From contig JAQBQL010000070.1 of NCBI GenBank assembly GCA_028287035.1, positions 1-49,781 on the forward strand: DNA of 49,781 nucleotides, in the 5' to 3' direction. This document shows, piece after piece, positions 7,505 through 16,409 of the stretch. The translations under genes were made by a program, and so were the position numbers. This stretch comes from Labilithrix sp. Lineage in GTDB: Bacteria; Myxococcota; Polyangia; Polyangiales; Polyangiaceae. The notes beneath the pieces were generated by a model. That model did no database searches and was not told the DNA's origin. It worked only from the letters and a program-made list of their open reading frames with translations. How positions within the stretch are numbered: the stretch's first letter is position 1; each line of letters starts with the position of its first letter.

Positions 7505-8722
7505 CTACTCGGCCCACATCTTCACGTTGTCCGCCGCTGCGAAGGAGAGGCGGTGCGCCTCGCTCCATTCCGGGTGGCGTACCACCACGTGGCCGTCCGA
7601 CAGCAGCGTGTGCTTCCAGTTGCGGCGCGGGGTTCCCGGGCGCAGCAGCTTCTCCTCGACGAGGTACGGGCCGGCGTCCTTCACGAACGCCTCCAGGCCC
7701 TCGATGCGCGTGACGCGGCCCTGGCCCTGCGCCCGCTTGAAGACGATTCCCGTGTTGTACTTGCGCGCCGTGCTCGCCTCGAATCGATTCCAGCAGGAGG
7801 CTCGTGCCCATTCGCGGAAGAGATCGATATCGGACGTGTAATTCATCTGATCGACGATGTGAGCGCCGCCCGGACGACACCCGATCTCGCCGAAGACGGC
7901 CTCTCCCTTGGGGGTGAGGAACCACTCCATGTGCGTGAAGCCCGTCCCCATGTTGAGCGCCGTGAGCACGTTCCGACCCAGCTCGACCCCGCCGGCGAGC
8001 TTCGGCTGGTACATGTCGCGGACGGTGATGATGACCGGGCTCACCGTCTCCACCGAGCGCATGACGAGCGGCTTCGGGAGGTACGCCGCGACGTTCTCGT
8101 AGGCGGGCTTGCCGTCGATGCTCACGGTGTCGAACGTGAACTCCTCGCCGTCGATGTACTCCTCGCAGCTCGCCTCGCCGACCCCGCGCATGAGCGCCAG
8201 GATCCCGTCGAGCTCGCGGGCGCTCTCCACCTTGTACGTGTCGGCGCTGCCGGCTCCCGCGATCGGCTTGACGATGAGCGGGTATCCGAGCTCCTCGGCG
8301 GCGGCGCGCACCTCGCTGTCGGTACGCACCCGTCGTGAGCGCGGCACGCGCAGCCCCGCCGCCGCGACGCGCTCCTTCATCAGCTGCTTGTCACGGAACC
8401 CGCGCACCGTGTCGACCGACATGCCGGGCATTCCCCAGCGCTCGCGGAGGCGCGCGGCCAGGATGACGAGGGGCTCCCAGTTGGCGAGACAGCGATCGAT
8501 GGAGCGGCCGCGGAGCCACGCGGAGACGCGATTCATCACGTCGTCCTCGTCCATGATGCGCGGCACGGCCAGGTAGTCGTGCAGGTACGGCTTCACTCGC
8601 GCCGGAAGCGCCTCGCGCGGCGTGTCGCCCACGCCGTAGACCTCGGCTCCCACCTCGGCGAGGCCGCGCGTGTACTCGATCATCTCGGGGGGATACAGCG
8701 GAGCGAGGAAGACGACGCGCAT
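7505..8722 (-). CDS. ATP-grasp ligase (THMEWF type)
   Basis: 405 residues, typical for a free-standing ATP-grasp ligase. The N-terminal ~100 residues form a Rossmann-like pre-ATP-grasp domain (MRVVFLAPLYPPEM). The ATP-grasp core follows, with the nucleotide-binding strand EELGYPLIVKPIAGAGSADTY and an EEYIDGEEFTFDT segment. The metal-binding end has THMEWF and then GEIGCRPGGAH, where Glu, Glu and Arg are the usual catalytic ligands. Family members join a carboxylate to an amine through an acyl-phosphate using ATP. It diverges from a GNAT gene across 107 bp and is a clear paralogue of the proteins at 9514 and 17995. Substrates unknown. Confidence 0.85.
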   Translation of the reverse strand: MRVVFLAPLYPPEMIEYTRGLAEVGAEVYGVGDTPREALPARVKPYLHDYLAVPRIMDEDDVMNRVSAWLRGRSIDRCLANWEPLVILAARLRERWGMPGMSVDTVRGFRDKQLMKERVAAAGLRVPRSRRVRTDSEVRAAAEELGYPLIVKPIAGAGSADTYKVESARELDGILALMRGVGEASCEEYIDGEEFTFDTVSIDGKPAYENVAAYLPKPLVMRSVETVSPVIITVRDMYQPKLAGGVELGRNVLTALNMGTGFTHMEWFLTPKGEAVFGEIGCRPGGAHIVDQMNYTSDIDLFREWARASCWNRFEASTARKYNTGIVFKRAQGQGRVTRIEGLEAFVKDAGPYLVEEKLLRPGTPRRNWKHTLLSDGHVVVRHPEWSEAHRLSFAAADNVKMWAE

Positions 8723-8829
8723 GACGGCGGGCGGTGCTTACCACACGACTGGTTCCTTCGCGCTGGTACCTCGGGAATTTGCGTTCTGGGTCTTTCGGGC
8801 AGACCACCCGGAGGGCATGCTCGACGACG

Positions 8830-9456
8830 ATGTCCCCAACGCTCACGCCGCCCGCGTTGACCGGTCGCCACGTCGCCCTCGAGCCCCTCGCGGCCGCGCA
8901 CGCCGAGCCGCTGCTTGCCGCCGCGAACGCCTCGCGCAGCACGTACGCCTTCACGATCGTGCCGAGCACGCTCGACGGGATGCGCGCGTTCATCGCCGCC
9001 GCCCACGCCGAGCAGGAGCGCGGTGACTCCCTCCCGTTCGCGGTGAAGGACGCCCGCGGCGACGTCGTCGGTACGACGCGCTACATGGCGATCGAGCACT
9101 GGAGCTGGCCGGGCGAGCCGCCGCCTCCCGTCCCCACGGGCCCCGACGTCGTCGAGATCGGCGCGACCTGGTACGCCGAACGCGTCCAGCGCACCGCCGT
9201 GAACACCGAGGCCAAGCTGCTCCTCTGCATCCATGCCTTCGAGCACTGGAAGGTCCGGAAGGTGGTGTGGAAGACCGACGAGCGGAATGCCCGGTCGCGC
9301 GCCGCCATCCTCAGGCTCGGCGCGAGGTTCGACGGGGTCCTCCGCGCCCACCGGCCCTCGAGCGACAACCTGGTGCGGAACACCGCGTTCTACTCGATGC
9401 TTGCCGCCGAGTGGCCGGCCGCGAAGGCGACCCTGCTGGACCGCCTCGCGTCGTGA
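8830..9456 (+). CDS. GNAT N-acetyltransferase, RimJ/RimL type
   Basis: 208 residues from the ATG at 8830; the reading frame extends upstream but without a better start. The order of elements fits an Acetyltransf_3-type GNAT: LTGRHVALEPLAAAHAEPL at the start, FAVKDARGDVVGTTRY in the middle, IGATWYAERVQRTAVNTEAK as the acetyl-CoA-binding region, then VWKTDERNARSRAAILRLGARFDG. Such enzymes acetylate amino groups of proteins or small molecules. It lies 57 bp upstream of an ATP-grasp gene on the same strand and could modify that pathway's product. This link is inferred from position. Confidence 0.8.
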   Translation: MSPTLTPPALTGRHVALEPLAAAHAEPLLAAANASRSTYAFTIVPSTLDGMRAFIAAAHAEQERGDSLPFAVKDARGDVVGTTRYMAIEHWSWPGEPPPPVPTGPDVVEIGATWYAERVQRTAVNTEAKLLLCIHAFEHWKVRKVVWKTDERNARSRAAILRLGARFDGVLRAHRPSSDNLVRNTAFYSMLAAEWPAAKATLLDRLAS

Positions 9457-9513
9457 CCGCGCCCGGCGTGAGTTGACGTCGCCGCGCGGACTCGGCAGAA
9501 GTGCCGGGAGAGA

Positions 9514-10734
9514 ATGCCCCGTAACGTCGTCTTCTGCGCGCCCTTCCCGATCGAGACCACCATGCGCTTCGTGCGCGCCGTCGCGCAGCTCGAGGACGTG
9601 CGCCTGCTCGGCGTCGTGACCCAGCCGCCCGAGGGCGCCGACGCGCGGCTCTACGACGACGTGGTGCGGGTCACGAACCCGCTCGATGCGCAGGACATCC
9701 TCGACGGCGTCGAGGTGCTGACGCGCCGGCACGGCAAGCCGACGCGCATCGTCGGCATCCTCGAGGCGCTCATGGTGCAGATGGCGATGGCGCGCGAGCG
9801 CTTCGGTGTGCCGGGCAGCGGCGCCCGCACCGCCGAGCTGTTCCGCGAGAAGGCCGCGATGAAGAACGCGCTCCGCAAGGCGGGCCTGCCGGTGGCGAAG
9901 CACCGGCTCCTCACCTCCGTGAGCGACGCCCACTCGTTCGCCGCCGAGGCCGGGTTCCCGATGGTGCTGAAGCCGCCGGCCGGCATGGGCGCGAAGGCGA
10001 CGTTCCGCGTCACCTCCGAGGACCAGCTCGTGAAGGCGGTGCACGGGATGCGCGTGTCGCCGCAGAGCCCGGTGCTCGCGGAGGAGTTCCTGCGCGGCCG
10101 CGAGTTCTCGATGGAGACCATCACGCTGAACGGCCAGCCGCGCGTCCACTCGATCTCGCATTACCTGCCGACGTGCCTCGAGGTGCTCGAGAACCCGTGG
10201 ATGCAGTGGGTGTGTCTCCTGCCGCGCGAGCTCGACGCGCCGTTCTACGAGGACGCGCGGAAGATGGGCTACGCGGCCATCCAGGCGCTCGGCCTCGACG
10301 ACGGAATGACCCACATGGAGTGGTTCCAGCGCGCCGACCGCAGCCTCGCCATCGGCGAGATCGCGCAGCGCCCGCCCGGCGCGAACATCTCACGGATGAC
10401 CGGCATCGCGAACGGCATCGATCCCTACCGCGCGTGGGCGCGAGCGGTGATCGACGGCGAGCTCGACGCGCCCTGGAAGCGTCAGACGGCGGTGGGCTGC
10501 GCGTTCCTCCGCGGCATGGGCCAGGGCCGGATCGTGAACGTCACCGGCGTCCACGAGGTGCACGAGGCGGTCGGCAACCTCGTCGCGGAGGCGAACCTGC
10601 CCAACGTCGGCGCGATGAAGTCCGACACCTACGAGGGTGACGGCTACGTCATCATCAAGCACGAGGACACCGAGGTCGTGAAGCGAGCGCTCAAGCTCGT
10701 CATCGAGACCGTCAAGGTCCACTACGCGAGCTGA
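9514..10734 (+). CDS. ATP-grasp ligase (THMEWF type)
   Basis: 406 residues, paralogous to the proteins at 7505 and 17995. A pre-ATP-grasp domain (RNVVFCAPFPIETT) is followed by the ATP-binding strand AGFPMVLKPPAGMGAKATF, the EEFLRGREFSMET segment, then MTHMEWFQRADRSLAIGEIAQ and RPPGANIS. The Glu in HMEW, the Glu in GEI and the Arg in RPPG match the magnesium and phosphate ligands of the family. GGGAGAGA just before the ATG serves as a ribosome site. It ends one base from the convergent cytochrome gene. It probably forms an amide or peptide bond on an unknown small molecule. Confidence 0.85.
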   Translation: MPRNVVFCAPFPIETTMRFVRAVAQLEDVRLLGVVTQPPEGADARLYDDVVRVTNPLDAQDILDGVEVLTRRHGKPTRIVGILEALMVQMAMARERFGVPGSGARTAELFREKAAMKNALRKAGLPVAKHRLLTSVSDAHSFAAEAGFPMVLKPPAGMGAKATFRVTSEDQLVKAVHGMRVSPQSPVLAEEFLRGREFSMETITLNGQPRVHSISHYLPTCLEVLENPWMQWVCLLPRELDAPFYEDARKMGYAAIQALGLDDGMTHMEWFQRADRSLAIGEIAQRPPGANISRMTGIANGIDPYRAWARAVIDGELDAPWKRQTAVGCAFLRGMGQGRIVNVTGVHEVHEAVGNLVAEANLPNVGAMKSDTYEGDGYVIIKHEDTEVVKRALKLVIETVKVHYAS

Positions 10735-10735
10735 G

Positions 10736-11146
10736 CTACTTCCGGACCTGCGTGAGCCACGCGTAGTCGCTCTTCAGGTCCGCGTCCGAGATGCTCGCAG
10801 CATCGAACGACGGCATGTCGTCCTTGCCGTTGCGGACGGTCTGGATGAACGCGCTCTCGGTGAGGCCGCCGGGGAGGGTCGGGTACTTGGCGCCCATGCC
10901 GGTGCCGGTCGTCCCGTGGCAGCGCGCGCAGTTGGCGGTGAACGCCGCCGACAGCGACGTGGGGAGCGTGCCGCTCGAACCACTGGAGCCGCTGCTGCCG
11001 CTCGAGCCGCTGCTGCTGCCGCTGCTGCCGCTCGAAGACGAAGAAGAAGACGACGACCCGCCCGAATCGTCGCTGCTGCACCCGCTCGTCGCCGCGAGCC
11101 CGAGGAGCCCTGCCACCGCTGCCGCCGTCCAGACCACGTGCTTCAA
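10736..11146 (-). CDS. Cytochrome c-type lipoprotein with Ser/Gly linker
   Basis: 136 residues. A lipobox gives Cys23 as the lipidated residue. A low-complexity Ser/Gly linker fills residues ~24-59, then a single cytochrome c domain has the haem motif CARCH (Cys73, Cys76, His77) and a likely axial Met in DDMPSFD (Met111). This is a class I mono-haem cytochrome tethered to a membrane in the periplasm, probably an electron shuttle. It neighbours a large protein with two haem-type CxxCH motifs (from 11704), which may be a redox partner; that link is inferred. Confidence 0.88.
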   Translation of the reverse strand: MKHVVWTAAAVAGLLGLAATSGCSSDDSGGSSSSSSSSSGSSGSSSGSSGSSGSSGSSGTLPTSLSAAFTANCARCHGTTGTGMGAKYPTLPGGLTESAFIQTVRNGKDDMPSFDAASISDADLKSDYAWLTQVRK

Positions 11147-11213
11147 GATGAGACCTCCAGGAGGATCCAGGCTTTATCGAGATCGGGCCGCGAACGGCAA
11201 CCTTTCGGCCGCG

Positions 11214-11525
11214 TCACTGACCCGTCGCGTCGGCGGGAGCATCGGGCTTGCTGGCATCGACGCCGGCCTCGGTGCTGGGCGGCGGCGCTGCGTCCTCCTC
11301 TTCACCATCCCCGTTGGGATTGGGACCGTGCGGTCCGGCCCCGGGCGCGGTCGGCGGCATGGGGGCCGCGGAGCCGGGCACGAACGCAGTGCTCGACGTC
11401 TTCGTGGAGCTCGAGGCCCCCTCGTCGTCGCTCCCGCCGCACGCCGCGAGCGTCGCCACACCCGCTGCGGTCACGAGCCAGACGGAGAGCGCAAACGCGC
11501 AGCGGAGCGTCCTCGGGTGAGCCAT
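11214..11525 (-). CDS. Small Pro/Asp-rich lipoprotein
   Basis: 103 residues from the ATG at 11525; upstream frame extension lacks signal-peptide character. The signal peptide ends in LAAC with Cys29. The mature part is disordered, rich in Ser, Pro, Asp and Gly, with no recognisable domain. It is downstream-adjacent to nothing on its strand except the cytochrome gene 67 bp further on, so both may share a transcript. Function unknown; such short lipoproteins can be spacers or export partners. Confidence 0.65.
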   Translation of the reverse strand: MAHPRTLRCAFALSVWLVTAAGVATLAACGGSDDEGASSSTKTSSTAFVPGSAAPMPPTAPGAGPHGPNPNGDGEEEDAAPPPSTEAGVDASKPDAPADATGQ

Positions 11526-11703
11526 GACGTCGAGTTCTATCAGCTCTGACGAAAGTTGGAATGTGCACGCGTTGCGCAGAGACGTACCTCGTGTAGGCCG
11601 CGAGCGTCGGGTGCCCGACGTGGTCGGCGCGGGTCTCACGACAATGGCGGGCGCGGGGGCGGGCAGCTTGACCGGAAGAGCCTGGGCGAGGTCTCTTGTG
11701 CCG

Positions 11704-14136
11704 ATGAGGATCTCCACGAGGTACGCCAGCCTCAAGCTCGGGGCGGTCGTCCTGGGAACGCTCGTCGCGTCGTCCAGCGCGAGCTGCAAGTCCGAGGACG
11801 ACGACGCCACGTCGTCGAGCTGCGTGAGCACCCGTGAGTTCTTCACCACCGAGGTCTACGGCAAGGCCATGAAGAGCTGCGCCGGCTGCCACACGCCGGG
11901 CGGCGCCGCCGACCAGGCGGGCGCGAAGTTCAAGCTGCAGCGCGACACGTATCCCGACTTCGTGAGCGCCAACCTCGACGCCCTCCGCGATTACGTGAAG
12001 CTCGATTACGACGGAAAGCCCCTCTTCCTGCTGAAGCCGCTCGGCGAGCGCGATCACGGCGGCGGCGCGGTGCTCACCGAAGGATCGGAGGAGTACAAGA
12101 TCCTCCAGAAGCTCGTCTCCGATCTCCGCACCGGCAACGAGAAGAGCTGCGATGGCAACGCGCAGCTCGGCGTCGAGTACCTCGACAGCCGCGCCACCGC
12201 ACGGAAGGCCGCGATCACGCTCGCCGGCCGTTACCCGACCGACGACGAGCTCTCCTCGGCGGCGAGCGACGAGGGCCTCGAGGCGCTCGTCGTCAAGCTG
12301 ACCCACGAGGAGCTCTTCTACGATCGGCTCCGCGAGATCTGGAACGACGCGCTCCTCACGGAACGCGGGCTCGACGCGGGCGTCGGCAACACGTTCGACA
12401 ACGCGCCGATCCTCTACGACGACAAGTGGCCGGGATACACCGGCGAGAACCGGCAGTGGACGACCGCCTCGGTCACCCAGGAGCCGATGCGCTACGTGGA
12501 CTACGTGGTGCGGAACGATCTTCCGTTCTCGGATATCGTCGCGGGCAATTACCTCGTCGCCAATCCGTACACGGCGAAGCTCTACGGCGTGCCGCACGAC
12601 AAGCCGCTGGCGCCGGAGAGCTTCCTCGAATGGAAGCGCATCGACTTTGCCCCGGTGCAGAACTCGACGAGCAACGAGGGGGTCGTGAAGACCACCGCGG
12701 TGCCGGTCGCGGGCGTGCTCACCACGCCGGCGTTCCTGAACCGCTGGGAGACGACGCGGACCAACCGTGGCCGCAAGCGCGCGCGGATCGTGTTCAAGAA
12801 CTTCCTCGCGACCGACATCCTCAAGTTCGCGAACCGTCCCGTCGACTCGACCGCCCTCACCTCGGTGCAGAACCCGACGCAGAACTCCGCGCAGTGCAAC
12901 GTGTGTCACCGCGTGCTCGATCCCGTCGCGGGCGCCTTCCGCGGCTTCGACGAGAACAACATCACCCGCTTCGATCCCGCCGACCCGTGGCACGACGACA
13001 TGGTGCCCCCCGGGATCAACGGGGCGACGATGCCGCCGCAGGACTACAGCGCAGGGCTCATGTGGCTCGGCGCGCAGATCCCGCGTGACCCGCGCTTCGC
13101 GGTGGCGGTCGCGCAGGTCATGTACCACGGCATCGTCGGTGACGAGCCGCTCACGTTCCCGCAGGATCAGAGCGCGCCCGACTTCCGCGAGCGGGTCCGC
13201 AGCTACAGCATCCAGAGCGACTGGTTCGTGCAGATCGCGAAGGAGTTCACCGAGAACAAGTTCGACCTCCGCCGGCTCGTCGCCGCCATCGTCAAGAGCG
13301 CGTACTTCCGCGCGCAGTCCGGCGACACGAACCAGGACGCGCTCCACGACGGGCTCGGCCAGGGGCGCCTGCTCACCCCGGAGATGCTCGGGCGCAAGCT
13401 GCGCGCGACGACGGGCCAGTACTTCTTCAACAACGAGCTCGCCAGCAAGAACGAGCAGCGGGCGCGCGACGGCTACCTCCGCAACGACTTCGTCGAGGAC
13501 CGGGACTGGCGCCTCGTCTACGGCGGCATCGACTCGGGCGACGTCACGAAGCGCACCGACTCGATGAGCCCGATCATGCTGGCCACCGCGCAGTACACCG
13601 GCGCGATGGTGGCGTGCCGCGCGACCGCCTTCGACTTCACGAAGCCCGCCGATCAGCGCCGGTTCTTCCGGAAGGTCGATCTCACGACGACGCCGTTCAC
13701 CATCCGCACCAAGGACGCGCCCACGCAGGTGCCCGTCGACGGCGCGGAAGGGAAGATCCGCGAGACGATCGCCGCGCTCTACTTCCGCCTGCTCGGCGAG
13801 ACGCTGGACGCCAATTCCGAGGAGGTCGGCAAGGTCTACGGCCTCTTCGTCGACACCTGGAAGGACCTCGAGAACACCGACTTCGCGAAGCCGGGCTCGA
13901 ACCAGGGACTGTCCAATTACCGCTGCGCCGCGACCATCGACTACGACGCGCCGGTCACGTTCGCTCCGAACGAGCAGGGCAACCTGCAGGCGCAGTATGT
14001 CCAGCTGCGGGCGCGTCCCGACAAGGCGCCGTACGAGCCGGGGATGAAGCTCGATCGTGACGAGAGCTTCACCATCCGTTCCTGGCAGGCGGTCATGACC
14101 TACCTGCTCACCGACTACCGCTTCACGCACGAGTGA
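11704..14136 (+). CDS. DUF1592/DUF1588-like haem-motif exported protein
   Basis: 810 residues. I place the start at the ATG at 11704, because it begins an export signal with a lipobox-like end (SSASC, Cys28); the reading frame extends to 11524 but without signal character. The haem-type motif CAGCH is at residues 59-63 and a second, CNVCH, at 398-402 inside a block (CNVCHRVLDPVAGAFRGFDEN) typical of DUF1588. The surrounding helical regions resemble the DUF1592/DUF1585 proteins that occur with DUF1501 or DUF1552 partners in Myxococcota and Planctomycetota. The partner follows 11 bp downstream. A periplasmic redox or degradative role is suggested; activity is unknown. Confidence 0.8.
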   Translation: MRISTRYASLKLGAVVLGTLVASSSASCKSEDDDATSSSCVSTREFFTTEVYGKAMKSCAGCHTPGGAADQAGAKFKLQRDTYPDFVSANLDALRDYVKLDYDGKPLFLLKPLGERDHGGGAVLTEGSEEYKILQKLVSDLRTGNEKSCDGNAQLGVEYLDSRATARKAAITLAGRYPTDDELSSAASDEGLEALVVKLTHEELFYDRLREIWNDALLTERGLDAGVGNTFDNAPILYDDKWPGYTGENRQWTTASVTQEPMRYVDYVVRNDLPFSDIVAGNYLVANPYTAKLYGVPHDKPLAPESFLEWKRIDFAPVQNSTSNEGVVKTTAVPVAGVLTTPAFLNRWETTRTNRGRKRARIVFKNFLATDILKFANRPVDSTALTSVQNPTQNSAQCNVCHRVLDPVAGAFRGFDENNITRFDPADPWHDDMVPPGINGATMPPQDYSAGLMWLGAQIPRDPRFAVAVAQVMYHGIVGDEPLTFPQDQSAPDFRERVRSYSIQSDWFVQIAKEFTENKFDLRRLVAAIVKSAYFRAQSGDTNQDALHDGLGQGRLLTPEMLGRKLRATTGQYFFNNELASKNEQRARDGYLRNDFVEDRDWRLVYGGIDSGDVTKRTDSMSPIMLATAQYTGAMVACRATAFDFTKPADQRRFFRKVDLTTTPFTIRTKDAPTQVPVDGAEGKIRETIAALYFRLLGETLDANSEEVGKVYGLFVDTWKDLENTDFAKPGSNQGLSNYRCAATIDYDAPVTFAPNEQGNLQAQYVQLRARPDKAPYEPGMKLDRDESFTIRSWQAVMTYLLTDYRFTHE

Positions 14137-14147
14137 GAGGAAGCACC

Positions 14148-15545
14148 ATGAATCGTCGCGATCTGCTCAAGCTCGGTGGCCTCACCGGAATCTCGCTCAT
14201 GCTGCCGTGGGCCGGCTCCTCCCAGGCGCGCGCCGACCAGACCACGTGGGGCGGCCCCTACTTCCTCCAGATGCACGCCGGCGGCGGCTGGGACCCGACC
14301 ATCTTCTGCGACGGCAAGCTGACCGCGGCGGGGCCGAATCCCGTCTACGAGAACCGGCTCGTGACCGCGGTCCAGGAGGTGAACGGAATCCCGGTTCCCG
14401 CCGCGAGCACCGACGGCAAGTTCTATCTCCGCAGCCAGGGCCTGCCCGTCGAGGACCCGCTCCACTTCTTCCAGAATGCCGGTCGCGATTTTCTCGTGTT
14501 CAACGGGGTCGACACGCAGACCAACAACCACGAGACCGGCGTGCAGTGCCTCGCGTGCGGTCACAACGACATCGAGCTCCCGGCGCTCGCCGCGCTCTTC
14601 GCCGGAATGGTGGCGAAGGACCGTGACGTGCCGATGGCGTTCCTCGCGGGCGGTCAATACAACCGCACCGGGGACGTCGTCGGCGTCTCCCGCTTTCCCG
14701 GCGACAAGGTCGGCCTCCTCGCCGATCCCTTCCGCGCCAATCCCAACGACGAAAAGCCGCTCCTCTCCGACGTGGCGACGCAGCGCATCCTGCAGCTGCG
14801 CGGCGAACGCATGGACCGGCTCCAGGCGAAGGCCACGCTACCCCGCGAGAAGCGGACGCTGAATGCGGTCCGCGACGCGATGCGCTCGGGCGGTGCGGTC
14901 AACCTGCTGAAGACCGTGGCGGGGGCGCCGGCGCCCGGCATCGAGACCTTCACGAACGATCTCTCGGAGGCGACGCGGCCGTACCTGACTGCCACGAACG
15001 GCGGCGGTCGGGCCCGCTTCCTGGATCTCGGCGCTCCGCTCGAGACCGTCCTCCGCTGCTTCCAGGCGGGCGTCTCGGCCTCGGCCACCTTCGAGCAGGG
15101 CGGCTTCGACACCCACGGCAACCACGACGTCAACCAGCAGGACGCGATGGGTAACTTCGTGGCGCGCCTCCGCTACGTGATGCTCCGCGCCGCGCAGCTC
15201 GGGATCAAGGACAAGCTCTACGTCCTCGTCACCTCCGACTTCGGCCGCACACCCAAGTACAACACCGGCAATGGCAAGGATCACTGGAACGTGACGTCCA
15301 CGCTGGTGTTCGGCCCCGGCATCCGTGGCGGCCGCGCCATCGGCAAGTCGGACGACGGACAGAAGTCGCTGCGCGTTGCCTCGGGCAACGTCTCGCAGGT
15401 GCTGCCCGACACCGATCCCGGCGGCGAGCGCATCCACGCCTCGCACATCCATCGCGAGCTGCGCCGCGTGCTCGGCGTCGACAAGGCGGACTTCATCAAC
15501 CAGTTCCCGCTGCCCGCCGGCACGTCCCTCCCGCTGCTCGGCTGA
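14148..15545 (+). CDS. DUF1501 family Tat-exported protein
   Basis: 465 residues. The ATG at 14148 follows GAGAGGAAG at a good distance; an in-frame codon at 14133 does not. The N-terminus NRRDLLKLGGLTG is a twin-arginine signal, cleaved near SQARA at residue ~29, so the protein is exported folded. The block TSDFGRTPKYN near residue 362, followed by a conserved GKDHW, is a hallmark of DUF1501, which belongs to the alkaline-phosphatase/sulfatase-like superfamily. HETGVQCLACGHN in the N-terminal third is another conserved patch. It is translated closely after the DUF1592-like gene and probably acts with it in the periplasm. Confidence 0.88.
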   Translation: MNRRDLLKLGGLTGISLMLPWAGSSQARADQTTWGGPYFLQMHAGGGWDPTIFCDGKLTAAGPNPVYENRLVTAVQEVNGIPVPAASTDGKFYLRSQGLPVEDPLHFFQNAGRDFLVFNGVDTQTNNHETGVQCLACGHNDIELPALAALFAGMVAKDRDVPMAFLAGGQYNRTGDVVGVSRFPGDKVGLLADPFRANPNDEKPLLSDVATQRILQLRGERMDRLQAKATLPREKRTLNAVRDAMRSGGAVNLLKTVAGAPAPGIETFTNDLSEATRPYLTATNGGGRARFLDLGAPLETVLRCFQAGVSASATFEQGGFDTHGNHDVNQQDAMGNFVARLRYVMLRAAQLGIKDKLYVLVTSDFGRTPKYNTGNGKDHWNVTSTLVFGPGIRGGRAIGKSDDGQKSLRVASGNVSQVLPDTDPGGERIHASHIHRELRRVLGVDKADFINQFPLPAGTSLPLLG

Positions 15546-15548
15546 GCG

Positions 15549-16388
15549 TCAGCTCGGCGGCAGGAGATCGTGGAGGCGCAGGATCTCGAGGTCCTCGCGG
15601 ATCTCGGCGGCGCTCTCGTAGTGGGCGCCGAGGTCGAGGCGCACGTAGCGCTTGCTGGCGCGCGGCGCGCCGAAGATCGTCGGACAGAGCGAGTGGGATC
15701 CCTCGTGGAAGAACCCGCGCTCGTCGCGGTCGTGGCCGTGGATGACGACGCGGAGGTCGAGGCCCGAATGCCACGAGACGCTCGCCAGCATGGGGATCGT
15801 CACGTGATCCGGCTGGCCGTAGCTCGTGAGCAGCGCCTGCATCATCGTGGCCTGCTCGTCGGTCATGTCGGAGATCTCGAGCGGGACGTCCTCGAGGTCG
15901 GCGAGCCGCTCGAACGTCGCGTCCGGGCAGCCGTGGGTGAGGAGCACGCCGCACGGCGCCGCGACCGCGAGCAGCGCGCGCCGGAAGAGGCCGCGTAGCC
16001 GCTCCACCTGCGCCGCGCCGAGGCCGGACTCGAGCTCCGTCACCTCGTCGGTGAAGAACTTCTGCGTGTGCGGGCCGCCGACGTGCCCGTGGTCGTGATT
16101 GCCGAGCACGAAGTGCACGTGGCCGGGCGCGCGCTCCTCGAGGGCGAGGATGCGGTCGACGATGGCCATCGAGCCGTCCTCGTAATCGTAGAGCGCGGGC
16201 GAGGTGCGCCGCGCCACCGGGTCGGGCGCATGGACGACGTCGCCGAGGATGACCCAGTGCGTCTCCGGCTCGACGACGCGCGACGCCTCGAAGAGCGCCT
16301 CGAGGCGCGCGAAGTCCTCGAGGTTGCCGTGCACGTCGGTGCTGACGAGAAGGACTCCCCGCGCCGGCAGCACGCGATGACGCTTCAT
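15549..16388 (-). CDS. Calcineurin-like metallophosphoesterase
   Basis: 279 residues. All five metal-binding motifs are visible: DVH (Asp18, His20), GDVVH (Asp50), GNHDH (residues 96-100), LLTHG, and VIHGHDRDE near residue 220. These bind two metal ions and hydrolyse phosphoester bonds. No signal peptide, so it is cytoplasmic. It lies 21 bp downstream of glgA on the same strand, so it is probably co-transcribed; a link to sugar-phosphate metabolism or nucleotide signalling is possible but not shown. Its 3' end meets the DUF1501 gene with a 3-bp gap. Confidence 0.88.
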   Translation of the reverse strand: MKRHRVLPARGVLLVSTDVHGNLEDFARLEALFEASRVVEPETHWVILGDVVHAPDPVARRTSPALYDYEDGSMAIVDRILALEERAPGHVHFVLGNHDHGHVGGPHTQKFFTDEVTELESGLGAAQVERLRGLFRRALLAVAAPCGVLLTHGCPDATFERLADLEDVPLEISDMTDEQATMMQALLTSYGQPDHVTIPMLASVSWHSGLDLRVVIHGHDRDERGFFHEGSHSLCPTIFGAPRASKRYVRLDLGAHYESAAEIREDLEILRLHDLLPPS

Positions 16389-16409
16389 GCCCCGAGCGTA
16401 GCGCCGGCC

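Noticed and set aside
11524..11703. N-terminal extension of the DUF1592-like protein to 11524
   Set aside because: The extension lacks signal character, and a proper export signal begins at the ATG at 11704.
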